From Actinomycetes bacterium (GTDB lineage: Bacteria; Actinomycetota; Acidimicrobiia; Acidimicrobiales; Aldehydirespiratoraceae), in NCBI GenBank assembly GCA_024276355.1, contig JAJRXJ010000014.1:1-37651 (forward strand): 37,651 nucleotides of DNA, read 5' to 3'. How positions within the stretch are numbered: the stretch's first letter is position 1; each line of letters opens with the position of its first letter. The notes under the pieces are model-generated. The model was not told the origin of the DNA. It worked only from the letters and a program-made list of their open reading frames with translations, and made no database searches. The position numbers and the translations under genes were made by a program. This document shows, piece by piece, positions 8,566 to 15,475 of the stretch.

Positions 8566-10152
8566 ATGCGTGAGCGCAGCGACGTGATACTGGCCGACAT
8601 CGTCGCCTCCCGGGCCGAGCAGAACCCCGAACTGGATGTTTTGACCTTCGAACACCACAGCCTCGACGGCGGAGCGACCCCCGACGAGGTTCGCACCTAC
8701 GCGGACCTGCAGACGAATGCCAACCGGATCGCCGCCGAGTTGATACGACGGGGGATGTCTCGCGGCGACCGCTTCGCCTTGATGATGCGCAACCGACCCG
8801 AGTTCGTCGAGACCATGATTGCCGCGTCGATCACCGCCACGGTCTTCGTGCCGGTGGATCCCCGAAGCCGGGGCGACAAGCTCGCCTATCAGCTTCGAAA
8901 CGCCGGATGTCGAGGAGTGGTGTGCGACCCCGAGGCCCTCGACGCGATCGCGGCCGTGCGTTACGAGACCCCCCTGGAGTGGGTGACCGTGGCCGACCTC
9001 GACAATCCCGGTCCGGGCATCGACCCTCTCGGTGATGCACTCGCGGTTGATTCCGCCACGGTCGATGTGCGCATCGAGGTCGAGTCCGATCCACTCCAGA
9101 TCATCTACACATCGGGCACGACCGGCGATCCGAAGGGAGTTGTGTTCCCCAACTCAAGATTCGGTGCTTACACGATGCTTGGATGGGTGGCCGGATACGA
9201 GCCCGGAGATCGGCCCTACACCGGTCTGTCTCTCACCCACGGCAACGCTCAGGCGGTCACGCTCGGTCCCTCGCTCGGCATGGGCCTGAGAGCAGTGTTC
9301 AGCCGAAAGTTCACCAAGTCGAGGCTCTGGGAAGTGTGTCGGCTTCATGGTTGCACCGTGTTTTCGCTGCTCGGTGGGATGGCCACCGCGATCTACAGCG
9401 AGCCTGCCAAGCCCGACGACGCCGACAACCCCGTCCGGTTCGTCACCAGCGCGGGCATGCCGCCGGCCATCTGGGAGGCGTTCGAGCGACGTTTCGATGT
9501 GAAGATCCTCGAGTGGTACGCCGCCATCGAGGGCGGAATGGCCATCAAGCCGATCGGGGAGGGACCGGTCGGGTCGTTCGGACGGCCGCTGCCCGGTCTG
9601 GAGATGGTCGTTCTCGACGAAAACGACCAGGAGTGCGCCCCGGGGGAGATCGGTGAGCTCTGCTCGAGACCCGAGGGACAGAACGCCGAACCGGTTGAGT
9701 ATTTCGACAATCCCGATGCGTCCGCCGCCAAGACGCGGGGTGGATGGCTTCGCAGCGGCGACATGGTCCATGCCGACGCCGACGGCTGGCTCTTCTTCGA
9801 CCATCGGCGCGGTGGTGGTCTTCGGCGAAACGGCGACTTCATCTCGCCGGGTACCGTTGAGAAGGTCCTGGCTGAGCACCCGAAGATCGACGACGTCTTC
9901 GTCTATGGCATCCCCGCCGCTTCCGGGGCGCCCGGGGAGTGCGATGTGGTGGCCGCGATCGTGATGATCGACGACGCGATGCCCGCCCGCGACGACCTAC
10001 TCGCATGGTGTGCAGCCGGACTCGAACCCAACTTCATTCCCTCGTACTTCCAGGTGGTGGGGGAGATTCCCAAGACAAGTTCGGAAAAGCCCCAGGAGCG
10101 GTTCCTCTCGGAGGCATTCGCGCGTCATGCCGACAACGTGATCGAGAGCTAG
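8566..10152 (+). CDS. Acyl-CoA synthetase (AMP-forming ligase)
   Basis: 528 residues. It activates a carboxylic acid to its CoA thioester through an acyl-AMP. The ATP-binding loop YTSGTTGDPKG is near residue 181; the adenylate-binding part reads EWYAAIEGGMAIKPIG; the hinge region has GWLRSGDMVHADADGWLFF and RRGGGLRRNGDFISP; the C-terminal lysine is probably in KTSSEKPQERF. The overall pattern resembles crotonobetaine/carnitine-CoA ligases and other medium-size acid ligases. Start ATG 8566, six bases after the thiolase stop, with GAGGTGAG overlapping that stop. It is the last gene of the degradation operon and would feed its acid substrate into the pathway, as AtuH is proposed to do. The acid is unknown. 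Confidence 0.92.
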   Translation: MRERSDVILADIVASRAEQNPELDVLTFEHHSLDGGATPDEVRTYADLQTNANRIAAELIRRGMSRGDRFALMMRNRPEFVETMIAASITATVFVPVDPRSRGDKLAYQLRNAGCRGVVCDPEALDAIAAVRYETPLEWVTVADLDNPGPGIDPLGDALAVDSATVDVRIEVESDPLQIIYTSGTTGDPKGVVFPNSRFGAYTMLGWVAGYEPGDRPYTGLSLTHGNAQAVTLGPSLGMGLRAVFSRKFTKSRLWEVCRLHGCTVFSLLGGMATAIYSEPAKPDDADNPVRFVTSAGMPPAIWEAFERRFDVKILEWYAAIEGGMAIKPIGEGPVGSFGRPLPGLEMVVLDENDQECAPGEIGELCSRPEGQNAEPVEYFDNPDASAAKTRGGWLRSGDMVHADADGWLFFDHRRGGGLRRNGDFISPGTVEKVLAEHPKIDDVFVYGIPAASGAPGECDVVAAIVMIDDAMPARDDLLAWCAAGLEPNFIPSYFQVVGEIPKTSSEKPQERFLSEAFARHADNVIES

Positions 10153-10197
10153 ATCCGTTTCGCGGACGCGAGGCCCAGCGACACATCGTCGAATGTG

Positions 10198-10203
10198 TAC
10201 AGT
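10198..10203 (+). promoter_or_regulatory. -10 box for leaderless start of the adenosyltransferase gene
   Basis: TACAGT ends six bases before the ATG at 10210, where no Shine-Dalgarno is present. This spacing puts the transcript start on the start codon. No convincing -35 box is visible. Confidence 0.4.
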
Positions 10204-10209
10204 TCGGCA

Positions 10210-10785
10210 ATGCCCGAGAGCGAAGACTCGCCACAACCCGACCAGGCTGCGGTCTACACCCGCACCGGCGACGACGGCACCACCGGACTGTTCTACGGGG
10301 GTCGCGTGGCCAAGGATTCACCGATTCCCAGGGCGTGCGGCGATGTCGACGAGGCCCAGGCGGCCATCGGAGTGGCCCGGGCCGCTGCCCGAGGAGGCGA
10401 TCCCCTCCTCGAGGCGATTCTCGTCGATGTGGCCCGCGATCTCTGGGTGCTGATGGCCGAGTTGTCGACTGCGCCAGAGAACCGACACAAGCTGGAGATG
10501 GGCACAACGCTGGTCACCACCGACATGGTCGTTGCTCTCGAGCGTCGCATCGATCACGTGAGTGCGATGTTCACCCCACCGCGTGAGTTCATTGTTCCCG
10601 GTGCCGATCCGATCTCGGCGAGCCTCGACATGGCCCGCACGGTCGTGCGCAGAGCAGAGCGACAGGTGGTGGGAGTGGCCGCGGCCAATTCGCGGGCCTC
10701 CGCTTATCTCAATCGGCTCTCCGATCTCATGTGGACCCTTGCCCGATGGCAGGAGGGCACCGCTTTGAGAGCCCGAGACATCTGA
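10210..10785 (+). CDS. Cob(I)alamin adenosyltransferase, PduO type
   Basis: 191 residues, four-helix-bundle family. It transfers adenosyl from ATP to cob(I)alamin to make coenzyme B12. The N-terminal ATP site TRTGDDGTTGLFYGGRV and the block ACGDVDEAQAAIG are diagnostic; near the C-terminus RLSDLMWTLARWQ matches the family end motif. Start: a GTG at 10195 is in frame, but the ATG at 10210 lies six bases after a TACAGT -10 box. It begins a new transcription unit after the ligase gene and is followed 38 bases later by pepA. No B12-dependent mutase is visible in the window; a link with methylmalonyl-CoA from the degradation genes is only a guess. Confidence 0.93.
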   Translation: MPESEDSPQPDQAAVYTRTGDDGTTGLFYGGRVAKDSPIPRACGDVDEAQAAIGVARAAARGGDPLLEAILVDVARDLWVLMAELSTAPENRHKLEMGTTLVTTDMVVALERRIDHVSAMFTPPREFIVPGADPISASLDMARTVVRRAERQVVGVAAANSRASAYLNRLSDLMWTLARWQEGTALRARDI

Positions 10786-10823
10786 AATCCGATTTCGATC
10801 ATCAACACGAAGGGGAGCGCCGA

Positions 10824-12269
10824 ATGGCTCTCGAGTTTCATGCAGTGAGGAACCACGCCAAGGCTGCCGATGTGGTCGTGAGCCTGGTCACGACCGAAGC
10901 GGTGTCTTCGGACGGGGCCGGGGTCGACCCGAAGCAGCTCGCCAACGCGGGTTTCGAGGGCCGGCTCGCTCAGGTCCATTCATGGCCGATCGACGGCCGG
11001 ATGTCTGCGCTGGTCGGGGTCGGGGACTCCGACGATGTCGACATGCATGTCATTCGGAAGGCGGCCGCGCAGGTGGTGCGCAGTTTCGGTTCGAGCAGAC
11101 GGGTATCGGTGGCCCTGCCTGCTGACACGACGGTCGATGCCTTGCTCGCCGGACAGGCCGTGGCCGAAGGCGCTGTCCTCGGCTCATACCGATTCGACGG
11201 ATACAAGTCCAAGGCCAAGCCGCCGAAGCTGAAGAGAGTCGACGTGGCCGGTGGCTCGGGCGCCCATGCCCAGGCTGCGCTTGATCTCGGCGCGGCCATC
11301 GCGACCTCACAATCGATCGCCCGAGACCTCGTCAACGAGCCCGGCGGTTCGCTCACCGCTCCGGCCTTCGCCCGCCGAGCGGCATCGATCGCTCGTAAGG
11401 CAGGGGTGAAGGTGAAGGTGTGGGACGAGGCGGCGATCAAGAAGGCCAAGCTTGGTGGTTTGCTCGGCGTGAATCGTGGGTCGACCAATCCGCCCCGTTT
11501 CGTGGAGTTCACCTACGAGCCCGAGGGCAAGCCTTCATCGACGCTGGCTCTGGTGGGAAAGGGCATCACTTTCGACGCCGGCGGGCTTTCGATCAAGACC
11601 GGTCAGGGAATGATGACCATGAAGTGCGACATGGGCGGCGCCGCGGCGGTCGTGGGCGCAATGTCTGCAATGTCCGCCGCCGGTGTGACATGCCGGGTAC
11701 GGGCCTTCGTGCCCATGACCGACAACATGCTCGGTGGCGACGCGACCAGGCCCGGCGATGTCCTCAAGATCAGGAACGGCAAGACCATCGAGGTCCTCAA
11801 CACCGACGCCGAGGGACGCCTCGTTCTCGCCGACGCTCTGTCGGTTGCCAGCGAGGGCAAGCCCGACGCGATAGTCGATTTGGCCACACTGACGGGAGCG
11901 TGCATGGTTGCGCTGGGCCCCAAGATCGCCGGATTGATGGGCAACAACGACTCATGGATATCGCAGATCGAGACGGCTGGTTCGAATACGGGCGAACGCG
12001 TATGGCATCTGCCTCTGCCCGACGACTACAAGAAGATGTTCGAGTCGTCGGTGGCCGACATGAAGAACATCGCCGGTCCCCACGGGGGGGCACTGACCGC
12101 CGGGTTGATTCTTCAGGAATTCGTCGGGGAGGGCATTCCCTGGGCCCACATCGATATCGCCGGTCCGGCCTTCACCGACTCTGACGATGCCGAGATCACC
12201 AAGGGCGGCACGGGCTTCGGCGTGCGGCTTCTCGTCGACCTGGCCCGCAACTTCACTCCGCCGACCTGA
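10824..12269 (+). CDS. pepA: Leucyl aminopeptidase (M17, PepA family)
   Basis: 481 residues. Cytosolic, two-metal aminopeptidase, normally a hexamer. The M17 catalytic half is clear: VGKGITFDAGGLSIK with the metal and catalytic lysines, MKCDMGGAAA, and the signature NTDAEGRL at residues 326-333, followed by DLATLTGA. The N-terminal half is the usual macro-like domain. Start ATG 10824 is preceded by AGGGGAG at good spacing; the frame is open back to 10731 inside the adenosyltransferase gene, which is not coding in this frame. A perfect hairpin follows 24 bases after the stop. Confidence 0.95.
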   Translation: MALEFHAVRNHAKAADVVVSLVTTEAVSSDGAGVDPKQLANAGFEGRLAQVHSWPIDGRMSALVGVGDSDDVDMHVIRKAAAQVVRSFGSSRRVSVALPADTTVDALLAGQAVAEGAVLGSYRFDGYKSKAKPPKLKRVDVAGGSGAHAQAALDLGAAIATSQSIARDLVNEPGGSLTAPAFARRAASIARKAGVKVKVWDEAAIKKAKLGGLLGVNRGSTNPPRFVEFTYEPEGKPSSTLALVGKGITFDAGGLSIKTGQGMMTMKCDMGGAAAVVGAMSAMSAAGVTCRVRAFVPMTDNMLGGDATRPGDVLKIRNGKTIEVLNTDAEGRLVLADALSVASEGKPDAIVDLATLTGACMVALGPKIAGLMGNNDSWISQIETAGSNTGERVWHLPLPDDYKKMFESSVADMKNIAGPHGGALTAGLILQEFVGEGIPWAHIDIAGPAFTDSDDAEITKGGTGFGVRLLVDLARNFTPPT

Positions 12270-12293
12270 CGGGCGGCCCCTGTCCGAAAACGC

Positions 12294-12323
12294 CGAAGGG
12301 CGGCCCCGGAGGGCCGCCCTTCG
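12294..12323. terminator. Bidirectional intrinsic terminator between pepA and flp
   Basis: Perfect 12-bp stem, CGAAGGGCGGCC (12294-12305) with its complement at 12312-12323, around a six-base loop. On the plus strand TTCGATTT follows; on the minus strand TTTT comes soon after the stem. It sits between the convergent ends of pepA (plus) and the pilin gene (minus) and can stop both. Confidence 0.8.
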
Positions 12324-12339
12324 ATTCGATTTGGCTGGA

Positions 12340-12525
12340 TCAGCCGATCGCCGAGTTGACCTCGGAGAACTTGCTCGAAGCCGAGGAACCGAGAGCGGTC
12401 ACGGCGGCGATGCAAACGACGGCGATGAGTGCGACCAGGAGGGCGTACTCCACGAGGCTTGCGCCACGCTCGTTGTCGATGTGGCTGGTGATCCAGGTGC
12501 TGAGGAACTGGAAGGCGGTGGTCAT
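12340..12525 (-). CDS. flp: Flp-type (type IVb) prepilin
   Basis: 61 residues. The short leader ends in NERG; the mature part starts ASLVEYALLVALIAVVCIAA, with glutamate at +5 and tyrosine at +6, the hallmark of Flp/TadA-system pilins, followed by one hydrophobic helix and a short polar tail. A TadV-type peptidase would cut after Gly21. Flp pilins form bundled adhesion or uptake pili assembled by a Tad machine; none of the tad genes (ATPase, TadB/C, peptidase) is in this window, so the gene is an orphan here. Start: ATG 12525 with GGGAG about ten bases upstream; the frame is open to 12627 but the extra residues look non-coding. Preceded by a 132-base structured leader. Confidence 0.9.
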   Translation of the reverse strand: MTTAFQFLSTWITSHIDNERGASLVEYALLVALIAVVCIAAVTALGSSASSKFSEVNSAIG

Positions 12526-12657
12526 ATTGGGTGGACTCCCCATTTCGTGTCGCCACCACCTCGGTGGCGAGCTGTCCCTATTCCTTCGGCACTCGATGGC
12601 CGATCCCTTATGTTTCTTTTGACCCAATTTGCAGGGTCATCGGACCCATAATGATCG
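12526..12657 (-). promoter_or_regulatory. Structured leader region of the pilin gene
   Basis: This gene-free stretch upstream of flp holds several hairpins. Reading toward flp: GGGTC (12647-12643) pairs with GACCC (12638-12634), and that same GACCC can instead pair with a second GGGTC (12625-12621), so two exclusive stems are possible. Next to the gene, an 8-bp stem with five-base loop lies at 12550-12570, about 25 bases before the ATG. The layout looks like an attenuator or riboswitch-type leader. I could not match it to a known class; it does not show the c-di-GMP-I consensus. Confidence 0.35.
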
Positions 12658-13293
12658 TCAGGCGGCCTCCAGACCGCCGGAAGCGTCGGAGTTGTGCTGT
12701 TCCCAGGCCCAGCGGACTGCCTCGGCAGCCACCGAAGGATGGATCCTCCAGCGACCGAGCTGGAGCTCGGAATCGTCGAGGTGGCCTCCGCACGCCACCA
12801 ATCCCAGAGCCAACCGTCGGGCCCGACGACGCTGGGCATCGAGGTCACCCATGTCGAGTTCGTGTTCGATGTAGACCCGGTGACGCTCGCGGAGGTATTC
12901 GGGGAGCCGCTCGATCTGGCCCCGGTTGAGTGGAGCCAATCGCCTTCTGATCTGCAGCTCACCTTCGCCAACGGCTCGAGCGGCACCGAACCGGCATGCC
13001 CGGGTGATCGAACGGGCCAACGGACTGTTGCGGCCGCCGCGGTGGCCCAGGCCGAGGGCGCCGGCCACATCGGACAGGGTGAGATCGAAGCCGTCGGGAG
13101 ACTCGTCGAGTCTGGACGCGCAGTGCCTGAGGAGCCACACGGTGCTCGGACCGAGTATGCCCAGCCAGAATTGCTCGACATAGATGGATCGGGGATCGTG
13201 CCCCAGTTGCTCAATGAGGGGGTCGGCCCAGACTCCCACCCTGATCGACTCGACCATTGGGTGTCTGGCTGGGGGTTTGTTGGGGACTGACAT
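12658..13293 (-). CDS. Conserved-looking protein of unknown function with possible winged-helix region
   Basis: 211 residues, not recognised as a named family. No signal peptide or membrane segment. The middle part LTLSDVAGALGLGHRGG, SPLARSITRACRFGAAR and IRRRLAPLNRGQIERLP has the rhythm of a helix-turn-helix or winged-helix domain followed by basic residues, so a DNA-binding role is possible. The C-terminal third is rich in Arg, His and Trp (ELQLGRWRIHPSVAAEAVRW). Start: ATG 13293 preceded by GGAG six bases upstream; the frame extends to 13347 but that part is AT-rich promoter DNA. The gene has an unusual AT-rich promoter with inverted repeats, which would fit autoregulation. Codon use is like its neighbours. 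Confidence 0.7.
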   Translation of the reverse strand: MSVPNKPPARHPMVESIRVGVWADPLIEQLGHDPRSIYVEQFWLGILGPSTVWLLRHCASRLDESPDGFDLTLSDVAGALGLGHRGGRNSPLARSITRACRFGAARAVGEGELQIRRRLAPLNRGQIERLPEYLRERHRVYIEHELDMGDLDAQRRRARRLALGLVACGGHLDDSELQLGRWRIHPSVAAEAVRWAWEQHNSDASGGLEAA

Positions 13294-13306
13294 GAAGTGC
13301 TCCGTC

Positions 13307-13360
13307 TGCAATGAAATGTAGGACGGGGAAGTGATGATGTATTTCATTACATTTCATGCA
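13307..13360 (-). promoter_or_regulatory. AT-rich promoter region with inverted ATGAAATGTA repeats
   Basis: ATGAAATGTA at 13311-13320 is repeated exactly in inverse orientation at 13348-13357 (TACATTTCAT), and a third partial copy, ATTTCAT, adjoins it at 13341-13347. On the minus strand the first copy contains TACATT, a possible -10 box about 22 bases before the ATG at 13293. Paired boxes flanking a promoter are typical of a repressor operator. Confidence 0.45.
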
Positions 13361-13423
13361 CTCGTGTCAACCCTGAGTGGGGATTCGGACGAGAAATCCT
13401 ACGAAGCGCGGGCTATGGAAAGC

Positions 13424-13741
13424 TCAGACTGACTCCGGGTGTTCACCGGGAGGGGCATCTTCCCCGGGTTCGTCCTCGGTGAGACCCGGGGGCGCCGTCA
13501 CCGGCTCGGGTTCCGCTACCGAGGCCCGGGTGTCGGGAGCCGCTCCCTTTGGCTTCTTGGCAGGACCGAACGATGCCCAGACCGCCCCGATGGCGATGCC
13601 GAGCACCGCGAACGCTCCCAAGGTGGTGAGCGAGAGCGAGAACATCTGGGCGTTGACCGCCAACAGGCCGAGGCCGAGGCCGGTGGGAATGCCCCAGATG
13701 CCGCCACGAACGGGGTGCCGCTTGAGTTCTTGGTCAGACAT
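13424..13741 (-). CDS. Small membrane protein, unknown function
   Basis: 105 residues. A short basic N-terminus (MSDQELKRHPVRGG) is followed by two hydrophobic segments, roughly residues 15-32 and 36-60, and a proline- and glutamate-rich, acidic C-terminal tail of about 40 residues (APDTRASVAEPEPVTAPPG). The protein is therefore a likely two-helix inner-membrane protein with a flexible acidic tail. It starts six bases after the stop of the secreted protein gene 13748-14536, so the two form one operon. No family recognised. Confidence 0.7.
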   Translation of the reverse strand: MSDQELKRHPVRGGIWGIPTGLGLGLLAVNAQMFSLSLTTLGAFAVLGIAIGAVWASFGPAKKPKGAAPDTRASVAEPEPVTAPPGLTEDEPGEDAPPGEHPESV

Positions 13742-13747
13742 GGTGAA

Positions 13748-14536
13748 TCAGCTCTTCCATGTGTAGGCGGGACGGGAATTGAACAGCAGACCGAATACTC
13801 CGAGACCGGCCAAGGCCAGTCCGGCGGCCGAGACCACGTTGAGGAACGGTCCGTTGAACTGGACGTGGCCCTCTCCGATGCACGGCCCGAGACCGCTGGC
13901 CTCGTCGAGGCGGCCGGAGATCTTGGCCTTGAAGTTGGCCTTGAGGATGCTCGGCAGATCATTGGCCAGGTCGACGATTCCTGCGTTGCGGTTCTTGCGC
14001 CGGGGGTTGGGGTCGCCGCCCTTGTCGAGGCTGATCCCCTGGGTCTTGATCTCCCAGTGGTGTTCGAGCGGCCCGTCGCCGTCGCGGGGCATGAACCCGA
14101 AATACATCACGAGTCCGTCGGTGTCGACCTCGAACGGGTTTGAGGCGGTGAAGGCCTGTTCGCCGGCGTTGGCTCCACCGATGTCGACGGGTGGTTGGTC
14201 GTCGCCGGCATCGAAGGCGGCGTCGAGCAGGTCGCCGTTGGAGTCGTATGAGTAGGCGAATCCACCGCATACCCCGGTGAGCTTGCTGCCATTTCCGAAG
14301 TCGGGAACGATCGTGTTCTCGTCGAACAACGACACGAGTTGGCCGTACTCGGCGTCGGCCGCGGTGAGGTCGTATTCACCGGGGAAACTCGGTGGAACCA
14401 ACTCGCGAAGCGCGTCGAGTGCCGGGTCTCCTCCCCCGGGATCGCCTTGGGCGGCGGCAATGCCGGCAGACACCGGCAAGGCCGCGAGCATCCCGAGCGA
14501 CAAGAGCGCTATGAGGATTCGATGACGTCGTCGCAT
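13748..14536 (-). CDS. Secreted protein with C-terminal membrane anchor, unknown function
   Basis: 262 residues. MRRRHRILIALLSLGMLAAL begins a Sec signal peptide, with cleavage likely around AAAQG near residue 30. The exported part is acidic with the cysteine pair VCGG and GPCIGEG, and near the end NVVSAAGLALAGLGVFGLLF forms one transmembrane helix followed by the short tail NSRPAYTWKS. So the domain should sit outside, anchored at the C-terminus. Start: ATG 14536 is preceded by GGGAGGGA; the frame is open to 14659 but lies across the divergent promoter. No known domain recognised. Operon with the small membrane protein downstream. Confidence 0.72.
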   Translation of the reverse strand: MRRRHRILIALLSLGMLAALPVSAGIAAAQGDPGGGDPALDALRELVPPSFPGEYDLTAADAEYGQLVSLFDENTIVPDFGNGSKLTGVCGGFAYSYDSNGDLLDAAFDAGDDQPPVDIGGANAGEQAFTASNPFEVDTDGLVMYFGFMPRDGDGPLEHHWEIKTQGISLDKGGDPNPRRKNRNAGIVDLANDLPSILKANFKAKISGRLDEASGLGPCIGEGHVQFNGPFLNVVSAAGLALAGLGVFGLLFNSRPAYTWKS

Positions 14537-14553
14537 CAGGTCCCTCCCTGGTC

Positions 14554-14652
14554 GACAAATGTTGTCCGGCCACGAACAGTAGTCGAATTTCGCTGGGGAG
14601 TCCGGGGCCGGGGACTGTTTGACGGGATCGCAGGTGGAGGCGTGGGTACCAT
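14554..14652. promoter_or_regulatory. Divergent promoter region between the secreted-protein operon and the sirtuin gene
   Basis: Plus side: TACCAT (14647-14652) ends six bases before the sirtuin ATG at 14659, a leaderless start. Minus side: TACTGT (14581-14576) is a possible -10 box for the secreted-protein operon, with the small palindrome GACAA-ATG-TTGTC (14554-14566) just downstream of the expected transcript start, a possible operator. No clear -35 boxes at normal spacing. Confidence 0.35.
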
Positions 14653-14658
14653 CGCCCA

Positions 14659-15429
14659 ATGAGCGGTTCGGCCATATCCGAAGCAGGGGGTCTGGTCTCG
14701 TCGGCCGACCACATAGTGGTTCTCACCGGGGCCGGAATCTCAACTGATTCGGGTATCCCGGACTTTCGCGGCCCCCAGGGCTTGTGGACCCGCGATCCGG
14801 CCGCCGAAAAGGCATCCAACATCAACAACTACGTGAACGACCCCGAGGTGCGCAGACTCAACTGGCAGCGGCGGGCAGCAGGGGAGCTGTGGGCCGATGT
14901 CGAACCCAACGATGGCCATCTGTCGATCGTCCACCTCGAAAAGATCGGCAAGCTCCACACGCTGATCACACAAAATGTCGATGAACTCCATCAACTCGCG
15001 GGCACTAGCCCGGCTCGGGTCATCGAGATCCATGGAACCACCCGCAAGGTGGCCTGTCTGTCGTGTGGGTGGCGAGCACCGATGAGCGTGGCGCTCGATC
15101 GGGTGCGGGCGGGCGACAGCGACCCTCATTGCGAGGAGTGCGGCGGCATCCTGAAGTCGGCCACCATCTCGTTCGGGCAGTCTCTCGATCAGTCCGACCT
15201 CGCCCGGGCCGAGCAGGCCGCATCCGAGGCCGACCTGTTCATGGCGGTCGGTACCTCGCTGAGCGTTTATCCGATCAACGAGACGGTCTCGATTGCCAAG
15301 TCCGCCGGAGCCCGTCTCGTGATCCTCAACCAGGAACCGACTCCGTTTGATTCGCTGGCCGACGTGGTGGTGAGGGAGCCGATCAGCAATGCGCTCCCGG
15401 TGATCGTGGGAATGCGTGACAACATATGA
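14659..15429 (+). CDS. cobB: NAD-dependent protein deacylase (sirtuin)
   Basis: 256 residues, typical bacterial Sir2. NAD-binding GAGISTDSGIPDFRG, LITQNVDELHQLAG, the catalytic histidine in IEIHGTT (His125), two zinc cysteine pairs (Cys133/136 and Cys158/161), and the second NAD motif VGTSLSVYP are all present, so the enzyme should be active. It removes acetyl or other acyl groups from lysines, for example on acyl-CoA synthetases such as the one encoded nearby at 8566-10152; that target is a guess. Start ATG 14659 fits a leaderless transcript. It is followed after 46 bases by the rhodanese-MoeB gene. Confidence 0.94.
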   Translation: MSGSAISEAGGLVSSADHIVVLTGAGISTDSGIPDFRGPQGLWTRDPAAEKASNINNYVNDPEVRRLNWQRRAAGELWADVEPNDGHLSIVHLEKIGKLHTLITQNVDELHQLAGTSPARVIEIHGTTRKVACLSCGWRAPMSVALDRVRAGDSDPHCEECGGILKSATISFGQSLDQSDLARAEQAASEADLFMAVGTSLSVYPINETVSIAKSAGARLVILNQEPTPFDSLADVVVREPISNALPVIVGMRDNI

Positions 15430-15462
15430 CGGTTCCGTCAGAGTAAATCCTGACCAGATTGG

Positions 15463-15468
15463 TAGTAT
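15463..15468 (+). promoter_or_regulatory. -10 box for leaderless start of the rhodanese-MoeB gene
   Basis: TAGTAT ends seven bases before the ATG at 15476, with no Shine-Dalgarno in front of that ATG. No good -35 box is seen. Confidence 0.4.
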
Positions 15469-15475
15469 TTCCAAC

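Noticed and set aside
12526-12657. c-di-GMP-I or glycine riboswitch upstream of the pilin
   Set aside because: A GCCGAAGGA stretch recalls the glycine aptamer, but the matching CUCUCAGG partner and the GEMM core are missing; only an unnamed structured leader is supported.
14619-14652. TTGACG (14619-14624) as -35 box of the sirtuin promoter
   Set aside because: The distance to the TACCAT box is 22 bases, too long for a normal sigma70 spacer.
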